Position numbers and translations under genes: made by a program
Notes under the pieces: generated by a model
What the model was told of the DNA's origin: nothing
Database searches by the model: none
Seen by the model: the letters and a program-made list of their open reading frames with translations, nothing else
Assembly: GCA_944383545.1 (NCBI GenBank)
Contig: CALWPY010000009.1
Coordinates: 32,652 to 96,651, forward strand
Origin: an uncultured Lachnospiraceae bacterium
GTDB taxonomy: Bacteria > Bacillota > Clostridia > Lachnospirales > Lachnospiraceae
DNA length: 64,000 bases
Direction: 5' to 3'
Part shown: positions 46,565-56,082 of the stretch, piece after piece
How the letters are laid out: the number at the start of each line of letters is the position of its first letter
Numbering within the stretch: the stretch's first letter is position 1

Positions 46565-46697
46565 TTCACCAATTTGCGTAGCAAATTGATGAACTGCTCA
46601 CGCTATATCACCAATCAGAATGATTGATGATGACGCACAGCACCATCGCACAGCGATTCTTCATGTGCTGTGCACATTGTATCGCACGAAGTGCGAT
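46565..46697. repeat. Cluster of four hairpins with 3-base loops
   Basis: Hairpin A 46565-46593 (TTCACCAATTTGC, loop GTA); B 46607-46631 (ATCACCAATCA, loop GAA); C 46635-46673 (GCACAGCAC outside, ATCGC inside, loop ACA); D 46681-46697 (ATCGCAC, loop GAA). A is close to the hairpin at 36839-36871. The block fills the gap between the MBL gene and hydG. It resembles a mosaic of small palindromic inserts. Confidence 0.8.
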
Positions 46698-46752
46698 TTT
46701 ATTGCGCGTGATTCCCGTCAATCCTTCAGATACATAAGAAAAGAGGCATAAA

Positions 46753-48171
46753 ATGTATAATGTTAAATCTCTAAAAGCAGAAGAATTTATAAATCATGAT
46801 GAAATCATGGAAACGCTTGCCTATGCCGATGAAAATTGTGACAACTTAGAACTTGTTGACAGTATAATCGAAAAGGCAAAGCTTAAAAAAGGGCTTACAC
46901 ACAGGGAAGCCTCCGTGCTTCTTATGTGCAGTGACGATAAAAGAAATGAAGAAATATTTAAGCTTGCAAAGAGTATAAAGGAGGAGTTTTACGGAAACAG
47001 GATTGTTATGTTTGCTCCTCTGTATCTTTCTAATTATTGCGTAAACGGATGTCTTTACTGTCCGTATCATTACAGTAATAAACATATAGCCAGAAAGAAG
47101 CTCACTCAGGAGGAAATAGTCCGTGAAGTTACGGCGCTTCAGGATATGGGTCATAAGAGACTTGCCATTGAATCAGGCGAGGACCCTGTAAATAATCCTA
47201 TTGAGTATATTTTAGAATGTATAAAGACCATTTACAGCGTGAAGCATAAGAATGGCTCCATACGCCGTGTGAATGTAAATATAGCTGCCACAACCGTGGA
47301 AAATTACAGGAAGCTTGCTGAAGCAGGAATAGGAACATATATACTATTTCAGGAAACTTATAACAAAGAAAGCTATGAAAAGCTTCATCCGACGGGACCA
47401 AAGCATAACTATGCATACCATACCGAAGCAATGGACAGGGCAATGGAAGGCGGTATTGACGACGTCGGGCTCGGCGTGCTTTTTGGTCTTGAACTTTACA
47501 GATATGAGTTTGCGGGAATACTCATGCACGCAGAACATCTTGAGGCCGTGCATGGCGTCGGACCTCACACAATCAGCGTTCCGCGTGTGAAAAAGGCAGA
47601 TGATATAGACCCTGATGTGTTTGACAATGGAATTGATGATGACACCTTTGCGAAAATTGTGGCATGTATCAGAATTGCCGTGCCGTATACAGGCATGATT
47701 ATCTCTACCAGAGAAAATGAAGAATGCAGAAAGAAAATACTTGAAGTGGGTATATCACAGATAAGCGGCGGCTCAAAAACCAGTGTGGGAGGATATTATG
47801 AGCCTGAGGCTGAAGATGATAAATCCGAACAGTTTGACGTAAGTGATACCCGTACACTTGATGAAGTGGTAAACTGGCTGATGAAGCTGGGATATATACC
47901 AAGCTTTTGTACAGCCTGTTACAGAGAGGGAAGAACAGGAGACAGATTCATGAGCCTGCTCAAAGCGGGACAGATTCAGAACTGTTGTCATCCGAATGCA
48001 CTTATAACCTTAAAAGAATATCTGATAGATTACGCTTCCGAAGATACAAAGAAGGTGGGCTTTGAGCTGATAAAAAGAGAAATAAACAACGTCCCGAATC
48101 CTAAAGCCAGAGAAACACTCGTAAAATATCTGGGACTTTTGGACGAGGGACAGAGAGATTTCAGATTTTAA
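46753..48171 (+). CDS. hydG: [FeFe]-hydrogenase maturase HydG (radical SAM)
   Basis: HydG splits tyrosine to make the CO and cyanide ligands of the H-cluster. The 472-residue protein has the radical-SAM cysteines C96, C100 and C103 (CVNGCLYC) and the C-terminal cluster set C386, C389 and C412 (CX2CX22C). The latter separates HydG from the thiamine enzyme ThiH. hydF follows 15 bases later. The stretch before it is packed with hairpins. Confidence 0.95.
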   Translation: MYNVKSLKAEEFINHDEIMETLAYADENCDNLELVDSIIEKAKLKKGLTHREASVLLMCSDDKRNEEIFKLAKSIKEEFYGNRIVMFAPLYLSNYCVNGCLYCPYHYSNKHIARKKLTQEEIVREVTALQDMGHKRLAIESGEDPVNNPIEYILECIKTIYSVKHKNGSIRRVNVNIAATTVENYRKLAEAGIGTYILFQETYNKESYEKLHPTGPKHNYAYHTEAMDRAMEGGIDDVGLGVLFGLELYRYEFAGILMHAEHLEAVHGVGPHTISVPRVKKADDIDPDVFDNGIDDDTFAKIVACIRIAVPYTGMIISTRENEECRKKILEVGISQISGGSKTSVGGYYEPEAEDDKSEQFDVSDTRTLDEVVNWLMKLGYIPSFCTACYREGRTGDRFMSLLKAGQIQNCCHPNALITLKEYLIDYASEDTKKVGFELIKREINNVPNPKARETLVKYLGLLDEGQRDFRF

Positions 48172-48186
48172 TGGAGGCTTATATTT

Positions 48187-49431
48187 ATGGGATTTAATAA
48201 TTCATCAGACTTAAACAGCACCCCGTCCTCGGACAGAGTTCACATAAGCTTTTTCGGCAGGACAAATGCAGGAAAGTCCAGTCTGATAAATGCCGTAACA
48301 AGACAGGAAACTGCCCTTGTTTCCGAGATAAAGGGAACAACTACAGACCCCGTTTCAAAAGCTATGGAAATTCTCCCGATAGGCCCTGTTGTACTCACAG
48401 ATACTCCGGGAATTGATGATAAAAGTATCCTTGGTGAAATGAGGGTAAAGAGGGCAAAGCAGATTTTAAATAAAACTGACCTTGCATTGCTTGTGGTTGA
48501 CATAAATATTGGGATTTCCGAAGAAGATAAAGAGCTGGAAAAGCTTTTTAGGGAAAAAAACATCCCATATATTATAGTATATAATAAATCAGACATGGCA
48601 AATAGGCAAATGACGGAAAATATTTCGCTTAATTCACATGATGTGCCATGCATCTGCGTTTCCTCTGATAAAGGAGATAATATTGATGCATTGAAAGAGC
48701 TGATGGCAAAGGCGCTTAAAAATGAAATGCCTGAAAGAAGAATTGTGGGAGACCTTATAAATAAAGGAGACGTGGCGGTGCTTGTAGTACCCATAGATAA
48801 AGCAGCGCCAAAGGGAAGGCTGATACTTCCGCAGCAACAGGTAATAAGGGATATTCTGGATTCAGACGGACAGGTTGTGGTGGTTAAGGAAACTGGTCTT
48901 AAATCAGCCCTTGCTTCACTTAAAGAAAAACCAAAGGTAGTAATTACCGACTCACAGGCATTTGAAAAGGTAAAAAAGGATACTCCCGAGGATATTTATC
49001 TCACTTCGTTTTCAATTTTATTCTCCAGATATAAGGGAGACATTAAAGAAGCAGTGAGAGCTGTAAAAACCCTGTCATATCTTAAGGAAGACAGCAAAAT
49101 TCTTATCTGTGAGGCATGTACACACCACAGACAGTGTGATGACATAGGCACGGTAAAGCTTCCTAAGTGGATAGGGGAATTTACCGGAAAGAAATTTCAA
49201 TATGAATTTACCTCAGGAGGGTATTTCCCTGAGAATCTGACGGAATACAAGCTGATAATACATTGCGGAGGCTGTATGATTAACAGGCGCGAGATGCAGT
49301 ACAGAATAAGCATGGCAAAATCAGCGGGAATTCCCATAACCAATTACGGAATACTTATTGCACACATGAACGGAATACTTGAGAGAAGTGTGGAAATACT
49401 AAAGTTGAATGAAGAAAAGGATAAATCATAA
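48187..49431 (+). CDS. hydF: [FeFe]-hydrogenase maturase HydF (GTPase scaffold)
   Basis: HydF carries the assembled diiron centre to the hydrogenase. The 414-residue protein has a GTPase domain with GRTNAGKSS, DTPG and NKSD. A dimerisation domain and a C-terminal iron-sulfur site built from CTHH and HCGGC follow. The length is normal. It sits directly behind hydG in one operon, with hydE elsewhere in this window. Confidence 0.95.
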   Translation: MGFNNSSDLNSTPSSDRVHISFFGRTNAGKSSLINAVTRQETALVSEIKGTTTDPVSKAMEILPIGPVVLTDTPGIDDKSILGEMRVKRAKQILNKTDLALLVVDINIGISEEDKELEKLFREKNIPYIIVYNKSDMANRQMTENISLNSHDVPCICVSSDKGDNIDALKELMAKALKNEMPERRIVGDLINKGDVAVLVVPIDKAAPKGRLILPQQQVIRDILDSDGQVVVVKETGLKSALASLKEKPKVVITDSQAFEKVKKDTPEDIYLTSFSILFSRYKGDIKEAVRAVKTLSYLKEDSKILICEACTHHRQCDDIGTVKLPKWIGEFTGKKFQYEFTSGGYFPENLTEYKLIIHCGGCMINRREMQYRISMAKSAGIPITNYGILIAHMNGILERSVEILKLNEEKDKS

Positions 49432-49463
49432 ATTCAGATTATTCTGAGAATTGAGGAATGTAA

Positions 49464-50483
49464 TTGAAGGATAAGAAGGAAATCAAAAAAAGCATAATAA
49501 AGTGGCTTGTTATCATAGCCATAATTATACTGGTGTATTTTTGGAGAAGGGACCTTATAGATGACGCCATATATGAAATGACGGAAATTCCTGTGTCTGC
49601 AGGGATTCTTTGTCTTGTCATGACTCTGCTTTATTTTGCCACAGAGGGACTTATCATAAGCAGTATGACGATAAGAGAAGAAAAAAAACTGCCGTGGTAT
49701 AAGGGCTTTTTAAGCGGACTTTTCTGTGCCTTTTACAGGCTTATTACATTGGGAAGCGGCTCCGGCTTTGCTGAAATTTATTATTATAACTGTAATGGAA
49801 TTCCCGTATCAAAGGGAACGGGAATGACACTGGTACAATATACATTTCAGAAAATAGCAATAGGAATATTTGGTACGGCGTCATTTTTTTATCTGTATGC
49901 GGCAGGTCAGGAAGGAATAACTGATTATGCAATATATATGGTACTTGGAATTATAGTAATAACTGCCATTGTATTTTTCCTTGTGCTAATTGCGGTTTCG
50001 GAAAAGGTTGCTGCCCTTATAATAAGAATTGCCGAAAAGATAATGAAGGAAGGAAGCAGATTTCATTCCAAGCTTGATACAGTAAAGTCAAACATTATAA
50101 ACTTTAATAAAGAAGGTAGGGAAATATGGAGCCATAAGGGACATTTTGTGTTTATAGTATTATTAAATTTCGTAAAATTCATATGCTGGTATTCCATACC
50201 TGGAATACTTCTTTCACAGGAATTTAATGTAACGATAATTCAGTGTATTGCCGTTATGGCAGTGGTAAATATGATAAGCTGTGTAATGGTTACTCCTTCA
50301 GGCATAGGCACTCTGGAATTTATGTTTGTTCTGCTTTTTGGTGCGGTACTGCCGGAAGAAAACGCGACGGCGGCCGTTATATTATACAGATTCTATACAT
50401 GGATAGTGCCGTTTATTATAGGTGCATTTATCGCAGGCTTCCATAAAAGAAAAGTTAATCCTGATTTTCAGCCAGATACTTAA
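49464..50483 (+). CDS. Flippase-like integral membrane protein (UPF0104/MprF N-terminal type)
   Basis: The gene starts at TTG 49464 with GAGG upstream. The 339-residue protein has about eight membrane helices and the pattern of the lysylphosphatidylglycerol synthase/flippase membrane domain (SGFAEIYYYNCNGIPVSKGT; MVTPSGIGTLE). It lacks the cytosolic transferase part of MprF. A lipid-translocation role is inferred. Its 3' end overlaps the convergent HPt gene by 29 bases. Confidence 0.85.
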   Translation: MKDKKEIKKSIIKWLVIIAIIILVYFWRRDLIDDAIYEMTEIPVSAGILCLVMTLLYFATEGLIISSMTIREEKKLPWYKGFLSGLFCAFYRLITLGSGSGFAEIYYYNCNGIPVSKGTGMTLVQYTFQKIAIGIFGTASFFYLYAAGQEGITDYAIYMVLGIIVITAIVFFLVLIAVSEKVAALIIRIAEKIMKEGSRFHSKLDTVKSNIINFNKEGREIWSHKGHFVFIVLLNFVKFICWYSIPGILLSQEFNVTIIQCIAVMAVVNMISCVMVTPSGIGTLEFMFVLLFGAVLPEENATAAVILYRFYTWIVPFIIGAFIAGFHKRKVNPDFQPDT

Positions 50484-50805
50484 CGGCACATTCTGTGGTC
50501 TGATTCCATATTCTGATTAAATCCGAAAAATCGGAGCTGATAAATAAAAAGTCCTGATTCTTTGAGTGTATCTCATGAGTCAGGGCTTTTTCTGCGAGCT
50601 TATGTGCACCCAGCATTTTTGCGTTTCCCTTTAATCCGTGAGCTTTTATGGAATAAGTGTTCATGTCTTTTTCTGAAATGTAACCTGAAAGCTTATCCTG
50701 CATGCTTTTACTGCTTTCGATAAAGGCTGAAAGAATTGCACAATACATATCAAAATCATTTCCGGCAAGTGAGATACCTGCCTCTGTATCTAAAATTTCT
50801 TTCAT
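50455..50805 (-). CDS. Orphan HPt-domain phosphotransfer protein
   Basis: The 116-residue protein is a single HPt helical bundle. The phosphoacceptor His is in KAHGLKGNAKMLG near residue 56. HPt proteins relay phosphate between hybrid kinases and regulators; no hybrid kinase is adjacent. It lies downstream of the phosphatase gene on the same strand, about 35 bases away. Confidence 0.82.
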   Translation of the reverse strand: MKEILDTEAGISLAGNDFDMYCAILSAFIESSKSMQDKLSGYISEKDMNTYSIKAHGLKGNAKMLGAHKLAEKALTHEIHSKNQDFLFISSDFSDLIRIWNQTTECAVKYLAENQD

Positions 50806-50839
50806 AAATGTTTCCTTAATATTTCCTTAATATTTCCTT

Positions 50840-51457
50840 TTATGGTATTTTATAGAAAATCTTTGATTCTTCCAGAATTTTATATTCGCCGTTTTTATAT
50901 TCTGCTATAGTTACGCCGCAGTTTCTCTGAAGTGCGCCTGCCCAGAAATTCTCAATGGGATTTTTTTTAATGTATCTTAATAGCGCCTTGTTCATTGCAC
51001 CATGAGCCACAATCATAACTCTTTCGCAGGTGTCAGCCAGAGGCTCTATTTCTTTTGTGAGAAAGTCGGAAGCCCTTTCGCAGAGTTCGTCTAAGGTTTC
51101 ACCGCCTTTTCCCGGTGTGTAAAGCTCAGGATTTGAAAAAAAGTATCTGAATGAACAGGTTTCGTCCTTTTCCATTTCTCCGGCAAGACGGCCTTCGTAC
51201 TCTCCAAAGGAAAGCTCCAAAAGACGGTCATCCTTTATAATGGGGATATCCCTGCCGCCTGAAAAAAGTACGGCTGTTTCATAAGCCCTCTTAAGAGGAC
51301 TGGAATATATTTTGTCAAAGTGTGTATTTTTCAGTTTCTGCCCTGATTCAAACGCCATTTGGCGTCCTTCTTCGGTAAGCTCTATATCAGACCTTCCCTG
51401 AAGCCTTCTGTCAATATTCCACACGGTCTGACCATGGCGTATAATATAAATTTCCAT
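50840..51457 (-). CDS. Histidine phosphatase family protein
   Basis: The 205-residue protein has the RHGQTVWN motif with the phosphohistidine near residue 8 and the second catalytic His in VAHGAMNKAL near 150. The group includes cofactor-dependent phosphoglycerate mutases and broad phosphatases; the short length favours a phosphatase (CobC/PhoE-like). It starts directly after the ung stop and is thus in the ung operon. Confidence 0.88.
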   Translation of the reverse strand: MEIYIIRHGQTVWNIDRRLQGRSDIELTEEGRQMAFESGQKLKNTHFDKIYSSPLKRAYETAVLFSGGRDIPIIKDDRLLELSFGEYEGRLAGEMEKDETCSFRYFFSNPELYTPGKGGETLDELCERASDFLTKEIEPLADTCERVMIVAHGAMNKALLRYIKKNPIENFWAGALQRNCGVTIAEYKNGEYKILEESKIFYKIP

Positions 51458-51458
51458 A

Positions 51459-52142
51459 TTAAGCTCCTGTTATATTTTCAATTTGCCAGTCAATGGGCAA
51501 AACACCGTTTGCCTTTAAAAATTCATTAGTTTTACTGAAATGCTTACATCCGAAAAAGCCTCTGTATACGGAAAGCGGACTTGGGTGAGGTGCCTCAAGT
51601 ATAAGATGCTTCGGGTTATTGAGCATGTATTTTTTCTTTCTTGCAAACCCGCCCCAGAGTAAAAATACAATAGGTCTGTCCTGTCTGTTTACAATGTCTA
51701 TTGCGGCATCGGTAAACTGCTCCCAGCCTTTTCCCTGATGAGATGCGGCCTGATGTGCACGCACGGTAAGGACGGCATTCAGCATTAAAACTCCCTGTTC
51801 TGCCCACTTGACCAGATATCCGTTGTCCGGTATATAACAACCCAAATCTGAATTAAGTTCTTTGTAAATATTTACAAGTGAAGGAGGTATGTCAACTCCG
51901 GGCTTTACGGAAAAGCACAGTCCGTGTGCCTGACCCGGCTCGTGATAAGGGTCCTGTCCTATAATAACACATTTCACTTTGCTTAGAGGTGTAAGGTGAA
52001 AGGCATTAAATATATCGTCTCCGGGCGGATAGATGGTATGGGTTGCGTATTCATTACCGATAAAGTTGAATAAATTTCTGTAATAATCCTTTTTATATTC
52101 AGGCTTTAAATATTCTGCCCAGTCATTTGTAATAGGAGGCAT
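51459..52142 (-). CDS. ung: Uracil-DNA glycosylase
   Basis: Ung removes uracil from DNA to start base excision repair. The 227-residue protein has the water-activating motif GQDPYH and the HPSPLS loop. The length is normal. It is the first gene of a - strand operon (ung, phosphatase, HPt) and is divergent from the leuA T-box leader. Confidence 0.96.
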   Translation of the reverse strand: MPPITNDWAEYLKPEYKKDYYRNLFNFIGNEYATHTIYPPGDDIFNAFHLTPLSKVKCVIIGQDPYHEPGQAHGLCFSVKPGVDIPPSLVNIYKELNSDLGCYIPDNGYLVKWAEQGVLMLNAVLTVRAHQAASHQGKGWEQFTDAAIDIVNRQDRPIVFLLWGGFARKKKYMLNNPKHLILEAPHPSPLSVYRGFFGCKHFSKTNEFLKANGVLPIDWQIENITGA

Positions 52143-52196
52143 AAAATTTCCCTCTTTCCTAAAAAATAATTTGAATAAAGAATAACATATTTTTGG

Positions 52197-52225
52197 TTGA
52201 CATACAACTTTTTGTGTGTTAATCT
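52197..52225 (+). promoter_or_regulatory. Promoter of the leuA T-box transcript
   Basis: TTGACA (52197-52202), 17-base spacer, TAATCT (52220-52225). The predicted transcript start is near 52231, just before the T-box. Confidence 0.7.
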
Positions 52226-52230
52226 GAACA

Positions 52231-52497
52231 AAGATAATGCATTGAAGAGGAGTAGTAGAAATTTACCCGCTTACAGAGAGCTGTCGGTTGGTGCGAGACA
52301 GTAGTGTACGAATTTTGAACTCGCCTTGGAGCAGCCCGTTGAAATTTCAGTAGACAGGGACGGAGCCTGACCGTTACAGCAGGAGGATATAAGATTTTTT
52401 TAAGTCCGTATCCGTGATGAGAGCATGCAATATGCATGAATTAGAGTGGTACCGCGTAGAACTTACGTCTCTAAGTATGAGATGTAAGCTTTTTTTA
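52231..52497 (+). promoter_or_regulatory. T-box riboswitch, leucine type
   Basis: The leader has a stem I region and the specifier CTC at 52320-52322 in the context GAACTCGCC. The T-box TAGAGTGGTACCGCG lies at 52442-52456. A terminator follows with arms 52461-52471 and 52479-52488 and a T run. CTC is a leucine codon, which matches the leuA gene downstream. Uncharged leucyl-tRNA would favour the antiterminator and switch leuA on. Confidence 0.93.
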
Positions 52498-52574
52498 TTT
52501 TTAGGGGATAAATAAGGTACATGCAAATACAGATTAAGACGACAGTCGAGATTATATAATAGGAGGTAGGGAAA

Positions 52575-54242
52575 ATGAAGAATTTTGAACATTACAAAAG
52601 AGGCTATTACATGCCACCTGTAAAGAGTACAGAATGGGTAAACAAGGAGTATATAGATAAGGCACCGCTGTGGTGCAGTGTAGACTTAAGAGACGGAAAT
52701 CAGGCACTTATCGTTCCTATGAGCCTTGATGAAAAGATAGACTTTTTCAAGGAGCTCGTAAGAATCGGATTTAAGGAGATAGAGGTAGGTTTCCCGGCGG
52801 CATCAGAAACAGAATATGAATTCTGCCGTACACTTATCGAGGATAACTTAATTCCTGATGATGTTACCATTCAGGTCCTTACACAGGCAAGAGAGCACAT
52901 AATTAAAAAGACATTTGAAGCTGTAAACGGAGCAAAGAATGTAATCGTACATCTTTACAATTCAACGTCATATGCACAGAGAACACAGGTATTTAAGAAG
53001 TCAAAGGAAGAAATTTTAAAGATTGCCACGGATGGTGCTAAGCTTTTAAATACCCTTGCAGATGAATATGGAGTGAAATACAGATTTGAGTATTCACCTG
53101 AAAGCTTTACGGGTACGGAAATTGACTATGCACTTGAAGTCTGCAATGCAGTAATAGATGAGTGGAAGCCGACTCCTGACAGAAAGGTCATTATAAACCT
53201 CCCTGCAACCGTAGAAATGTCACTTCCTCACATATATGCAAGCCAGATTGAATACATGAGTAAGAACATGAAAAACAGGGAAAATGTAGTACTTTCACTT
53301 CATCCTCATAATGACAGGGGATGCGGAGTTGCAGATGCAGAGCTTGGAATACTTGCAGGAGCAGACAGAATAGAAGGAACTCTCTTTGGAAACGGAGAAA
53401 GAACAGGAAATGTAGATATAGTAACTCTTGCAATGAATATGTATACCCATGGCGTAGACCCTGAACTGGACTTTTCAAATATGCCTGCCATTGCAGAAAA
53501 ATACGAAACCCTTACGGGTATGAAGATTTACGAGCGTCAGCCATACTGCGGAAGTCTTGTGTTTGCCGCATTTTCGGGCTCACATCAGGACGCTATTGCA
53601 AAGGGAATGAAGTGCAGGGAAGAAGACCCGGACGGCATGTGGACAGTTCCTTATCTTCCTCTTAACCCTGAAGATATAGGAAGAAAATATGACGGTGACG
53701 TAATAAGAATAAACAGCCAGTCAGGCAAAGGAGGTATAGCATATCTTCTTGAAACAAAGTACGGCTTTGATCTGCCTGCAAAGATGAAAGAGGATTTAGG
53801 TTACACCGTAAAGGGAATATCAGACCATGCCCACAAAGAGTTAAAACCAAAGGAAGTACTGGACATATTCCAGGATGTTTATGTAAATATTTCTTCTCCA
53901 ATCAGACTTGAGGAATGTCATTTCCAGCAGATAGACGGTATTAAAGCTGAGATAACAATAGATGTGAATGGAACTAAAAAAGTGTATCACGGACAGGGAA
54001 ACGGAAGACTTGATGCGGTGAGCAATGCAATTATGAAGCATTTCAATATTAAATTTTCACTCATCACCTATGAGGAACATTCACTTCAGCTTGGCTCAAA
54101 TTCTCAGGCATGTGCCTATGTGGGAATTCAGCTTGAAGGACACGACGAAATTGTCTGGGGAGCAGGCATAAAGACGGATATAATTGACGCATCCGTATTT
54201 GCTCTTATCAGTGCCATTAACAGAACTAAATTAGTAGGTTAG
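52575..54242 (+). CDS. leuA: 2-isopropylmalate synthase, LeuA type 2
   Basis: The enzyme makes 2-isopropylmalate from 2-ketoisovalerate and acetyl-CoA, the first step to leucine. The 555-residue protein has the catalytic barrel with LRDGNQA near 35-41 and the metal motif HPHND near 243. The C-terminal regulatory domain is from about 430. The long form and N-terminal sequence (KYRGYYMPP-like) fit the type 2, yeast-like subfamily. leuC, leuD and leuB are not adjacent. Control is by the T-box upstream. Confidence 0.95.
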   Translation: MKNFEHYKRGYYMPPVKSTEWVNKEYIDKAPLWCSVDLRDGNQALIVPMSLDEKIDFFKELVRIGFKEIEVGFPAASETEYEFCRTLIEDNLIPDDVTIQVLTQAREHIIKKTFEAVNGAKNVIVHLYNSTSYAQRTQVFKKSKEEILKIATDGAKLLNTLADEYGVKYRFEYSPESFTGTEIDYALEVCNAVIDEWKPTPDRKVIINLPATVEMSLPHIYASQIEYMSKNMKNRENVVLSLHPHNDRGCGVADAELGILAGADRIEGTLFGNGERTGNVDIVTLAMNMYTHGVDPELDFSNMPAIAEKYETLTGMKIYERQPYCGSLVFAAFSGSHQDAIAKGMKCREEDPDGMWTVPYLPLNPEDIGRKYDGDVIRINSQSGKGGIAYLLETKYGFDLPAKMKEDLGYTVKGISDHAHKELKPKEVLDIFQDVYVNISSPIRLEECHFQQIDGIKAEITIDVNGTKKVYHGQGNGRLDAVSNAIMKHFNIKFSLITYEEHSLQLGSNSQACAYVGIQLEGHDEIVWGAGIKTDIIDASVFALISAINRTKLVG

Positions 54243-54412
54243 GAGCTCACTGTGCGGAAGTGAAAAAAGAGTAATAGTAATCACGGGAGACTGATTTTTT
54301 ATTGTATATCCCTTTTTCTTGTGTTATATTCTATTTATGCGGGATATATAGATTAAGAAAAAGCACGTAATAATGTGTGCTGTGATATACAGGAAAGAGA
54401 AGGGGACATTTA

Positions 54413-55537
54413 ATGGCCGGAAATATATTTGAAGAAAAAGTGGATTTTCTAATAAGAGTCAGAGAAGAGGTAGAAGCCAGGGACAATCTGGAAAAACAGC
54501 TTGATGAAATGAAAAGTTTAAAAAAGAAATTGTCCAGAAATATATCTTTGGAAGAAAAGTCCATCCAGGATGAAATCAGTCAGACTGTCAGGAAGCGTAT
54601 GCAGGAGCTTGAAGCAGGATATGACAGACAGCTTGATGAAAACCGTTCAAAGAGAAAAAATGTAATAAACCGTAAGGAAAAAACAAAAAGCAAGCGCATG
54701 AATAAGCGTGTAGAGGAAGAAACAAAGGAAATAAGACAGACAAATAAGGATTTGGAACTGGAGCTGAAAACTCTTTTTAAGAAAAATAAAGTACCGCGTT
54801 TCTGCAAGAGAAAAATTTTTTATTATCTCTTTATGCCAAGCGGATTTGCAGAGATACTTAAAATGCTTATAGGTTTCATTATTATATTTGCAGGTCTGCC
54901 TGCGGCGGTTACACTGCTTGTAAGAGAATATGTTCTAAAAGGAACAGAGGCAGATATGACGCTTTGGACAGTCCTTATACCTGCAGTATGGATTATTGTG
55001 GCACTTATTATATATTTCATTATGTATAATAAAATTAAGGTAAGGCATATTGATACAATTACCGAGGGAAGAAAAATAAGGGATTCCATAAAGGCAAACG
55101 AAAAAAAGGCTGCTGCAATTAAAAATTCCATAAATAAGGATAAGGATGAAAGTATATATAATCTGGATTCATATGATAAAAAAATCCAGAATATTGAGAA
55201 GGAAGCAGATGAAATAACAAAAGAAAAGAAGAAAGCCTTAAAGACGTTTGAAGATGAGACAAAGCAGATGATAATAGATGAGATAAACGGGAGAAGGCTT
55301 GAAGCTCTTGAAAATATGAAGAAAGAAAAAAAGGACCTTGACGATAAGGTCCTTGAAACAGAAGAACGGTATTCTGACTTTTGTCTGGCTATTACAAATA
55401 ATTATGCTGCATATATCGGTGAAGAGTTCTGCAGAATGGATAAGCTGGATGACCTTATTGCGATAATGCAGGAGGGCTCTGCTGATACTGTTTCAGAAGC
55501 GATAGCGGCTTACAAAGGTCAGAAATCGCCTAAATAA
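54413..55537 (+). CDS. Coiled-coil protein with a paired membrane anchor, unknown function
   Basis: The 374-residue protein has a highly charged coiled coil (about 5-135), two membrane helices (about 142-168 and 180-207), and a second charged coiled coil (about 210-335). It ends in a short globular tail. Both coils would face the cytoplasm with a short outside loop. I recognise no family. Its 3' end overlaps the convergent yyaC gene by 19 bases. The shape suggests a scaffold or membrane organiser. Confidence 0.75.
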   Translation: MAGNIFEEKVDFLIRVREEVEARDNLEKQLDEMKSLKKKLSRNISLEEKSIQDEISQTVRKRMQELEAGYDRQLDENRSKRKNVINRKEKTKSKRMNKRVEEETKEIRQTNKDLELELKTLFKKNKVPRFCKRKIFYYLFMPSGFAEILKMLIGFIIIFAGLPAAVTLLVREYVLKGTEADMTLWTVLIPAVWIIVALIIYFIMYNKIKVRHIDTITEGRKIRDSIKANEKKAAAIKNSINKDKDESIYNLDSYDKKIQNIEKEADEITKEKKKALKTFEDETKQMIIDEINGRRLEALENMKKEKKDLDDKVLETEERYSDFCLAITNNYAAYIGEEFCRMDKLDDLIAIMQEGSADTVSEAIAAYKGQKSPK

Positions 55538-56082
55538 TCAACTGAATATTTTATTGCATCAGCTATGCAGTCTGAAAGCTTCATTACAACACTCAGGCGT
55601 GTGCTTTGAAGCAGATTATGGCTGTTTGCACCTGATACATTTACAATACCGGTAATAGACACATCGCCTATTATCGGTAGTTTTTTATTTACTCCTTTAC
55701 CGGGAGCAAGCGGAGAATCAGATAGTGTTATAAAACCGACATGATTGCTTACACCAAGAGCTGCGTCCACGGCAATTATATACGGATTAGGAATATTTTC
55801 ATATATATCTTGAATTACACGTCGTATATTCAACGCATGAACGGGAGCCGAAAGGCTGCCAATAACTATGAATCTGTCATCAATGAAATTCAATTTTTCT
55901 CCTACAAGAGGACCGAGACAGTCGCCGGTTGCCCTGTCAGTACCAATGCATAAAATAACGGGAGTTTTATCGGAAATACAGTTTTCAGAAAGTATAGCTG
56001 CAAGCTCCCGTCCGAGGTCTTTGGATGCATCTGACAGGGCTGTATTATAGTAAAAAATATTGGGATTTAAAACTGGTTTCAT
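55519..56082 (-). CDS. yyaC: Spore protease-like protein YyaC
   Basis: The start is ATG 56082 with AGAGAGG upstream; the longer frame from 56121 has no clear ribosome binding site. The 187-residue protein has the family motif CIGTDRATGDCLGP and the later VDAALG. YyaC is related in fold to the germination protease Gpr and is expressed during sporulation. Its substrate is unknown. Confidence 0.9.
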   Translation of the reverse strand: MKPVLNPNIFYYNTALSDASKDLGRELAAILSENCISDKTPVILCIGTDRATGDCLGPLVGEKLNFIDDRFIVIGSLSAPVHALNIRRVIQDIYENIPNPYIIAVDAALGVSNHVGFITLSDSPLAPGKGVNKKLPIIGDVSITGIVNVSGANSHNLLQSTRLSVVMKLSDCIADAIKYSVDYLGDF

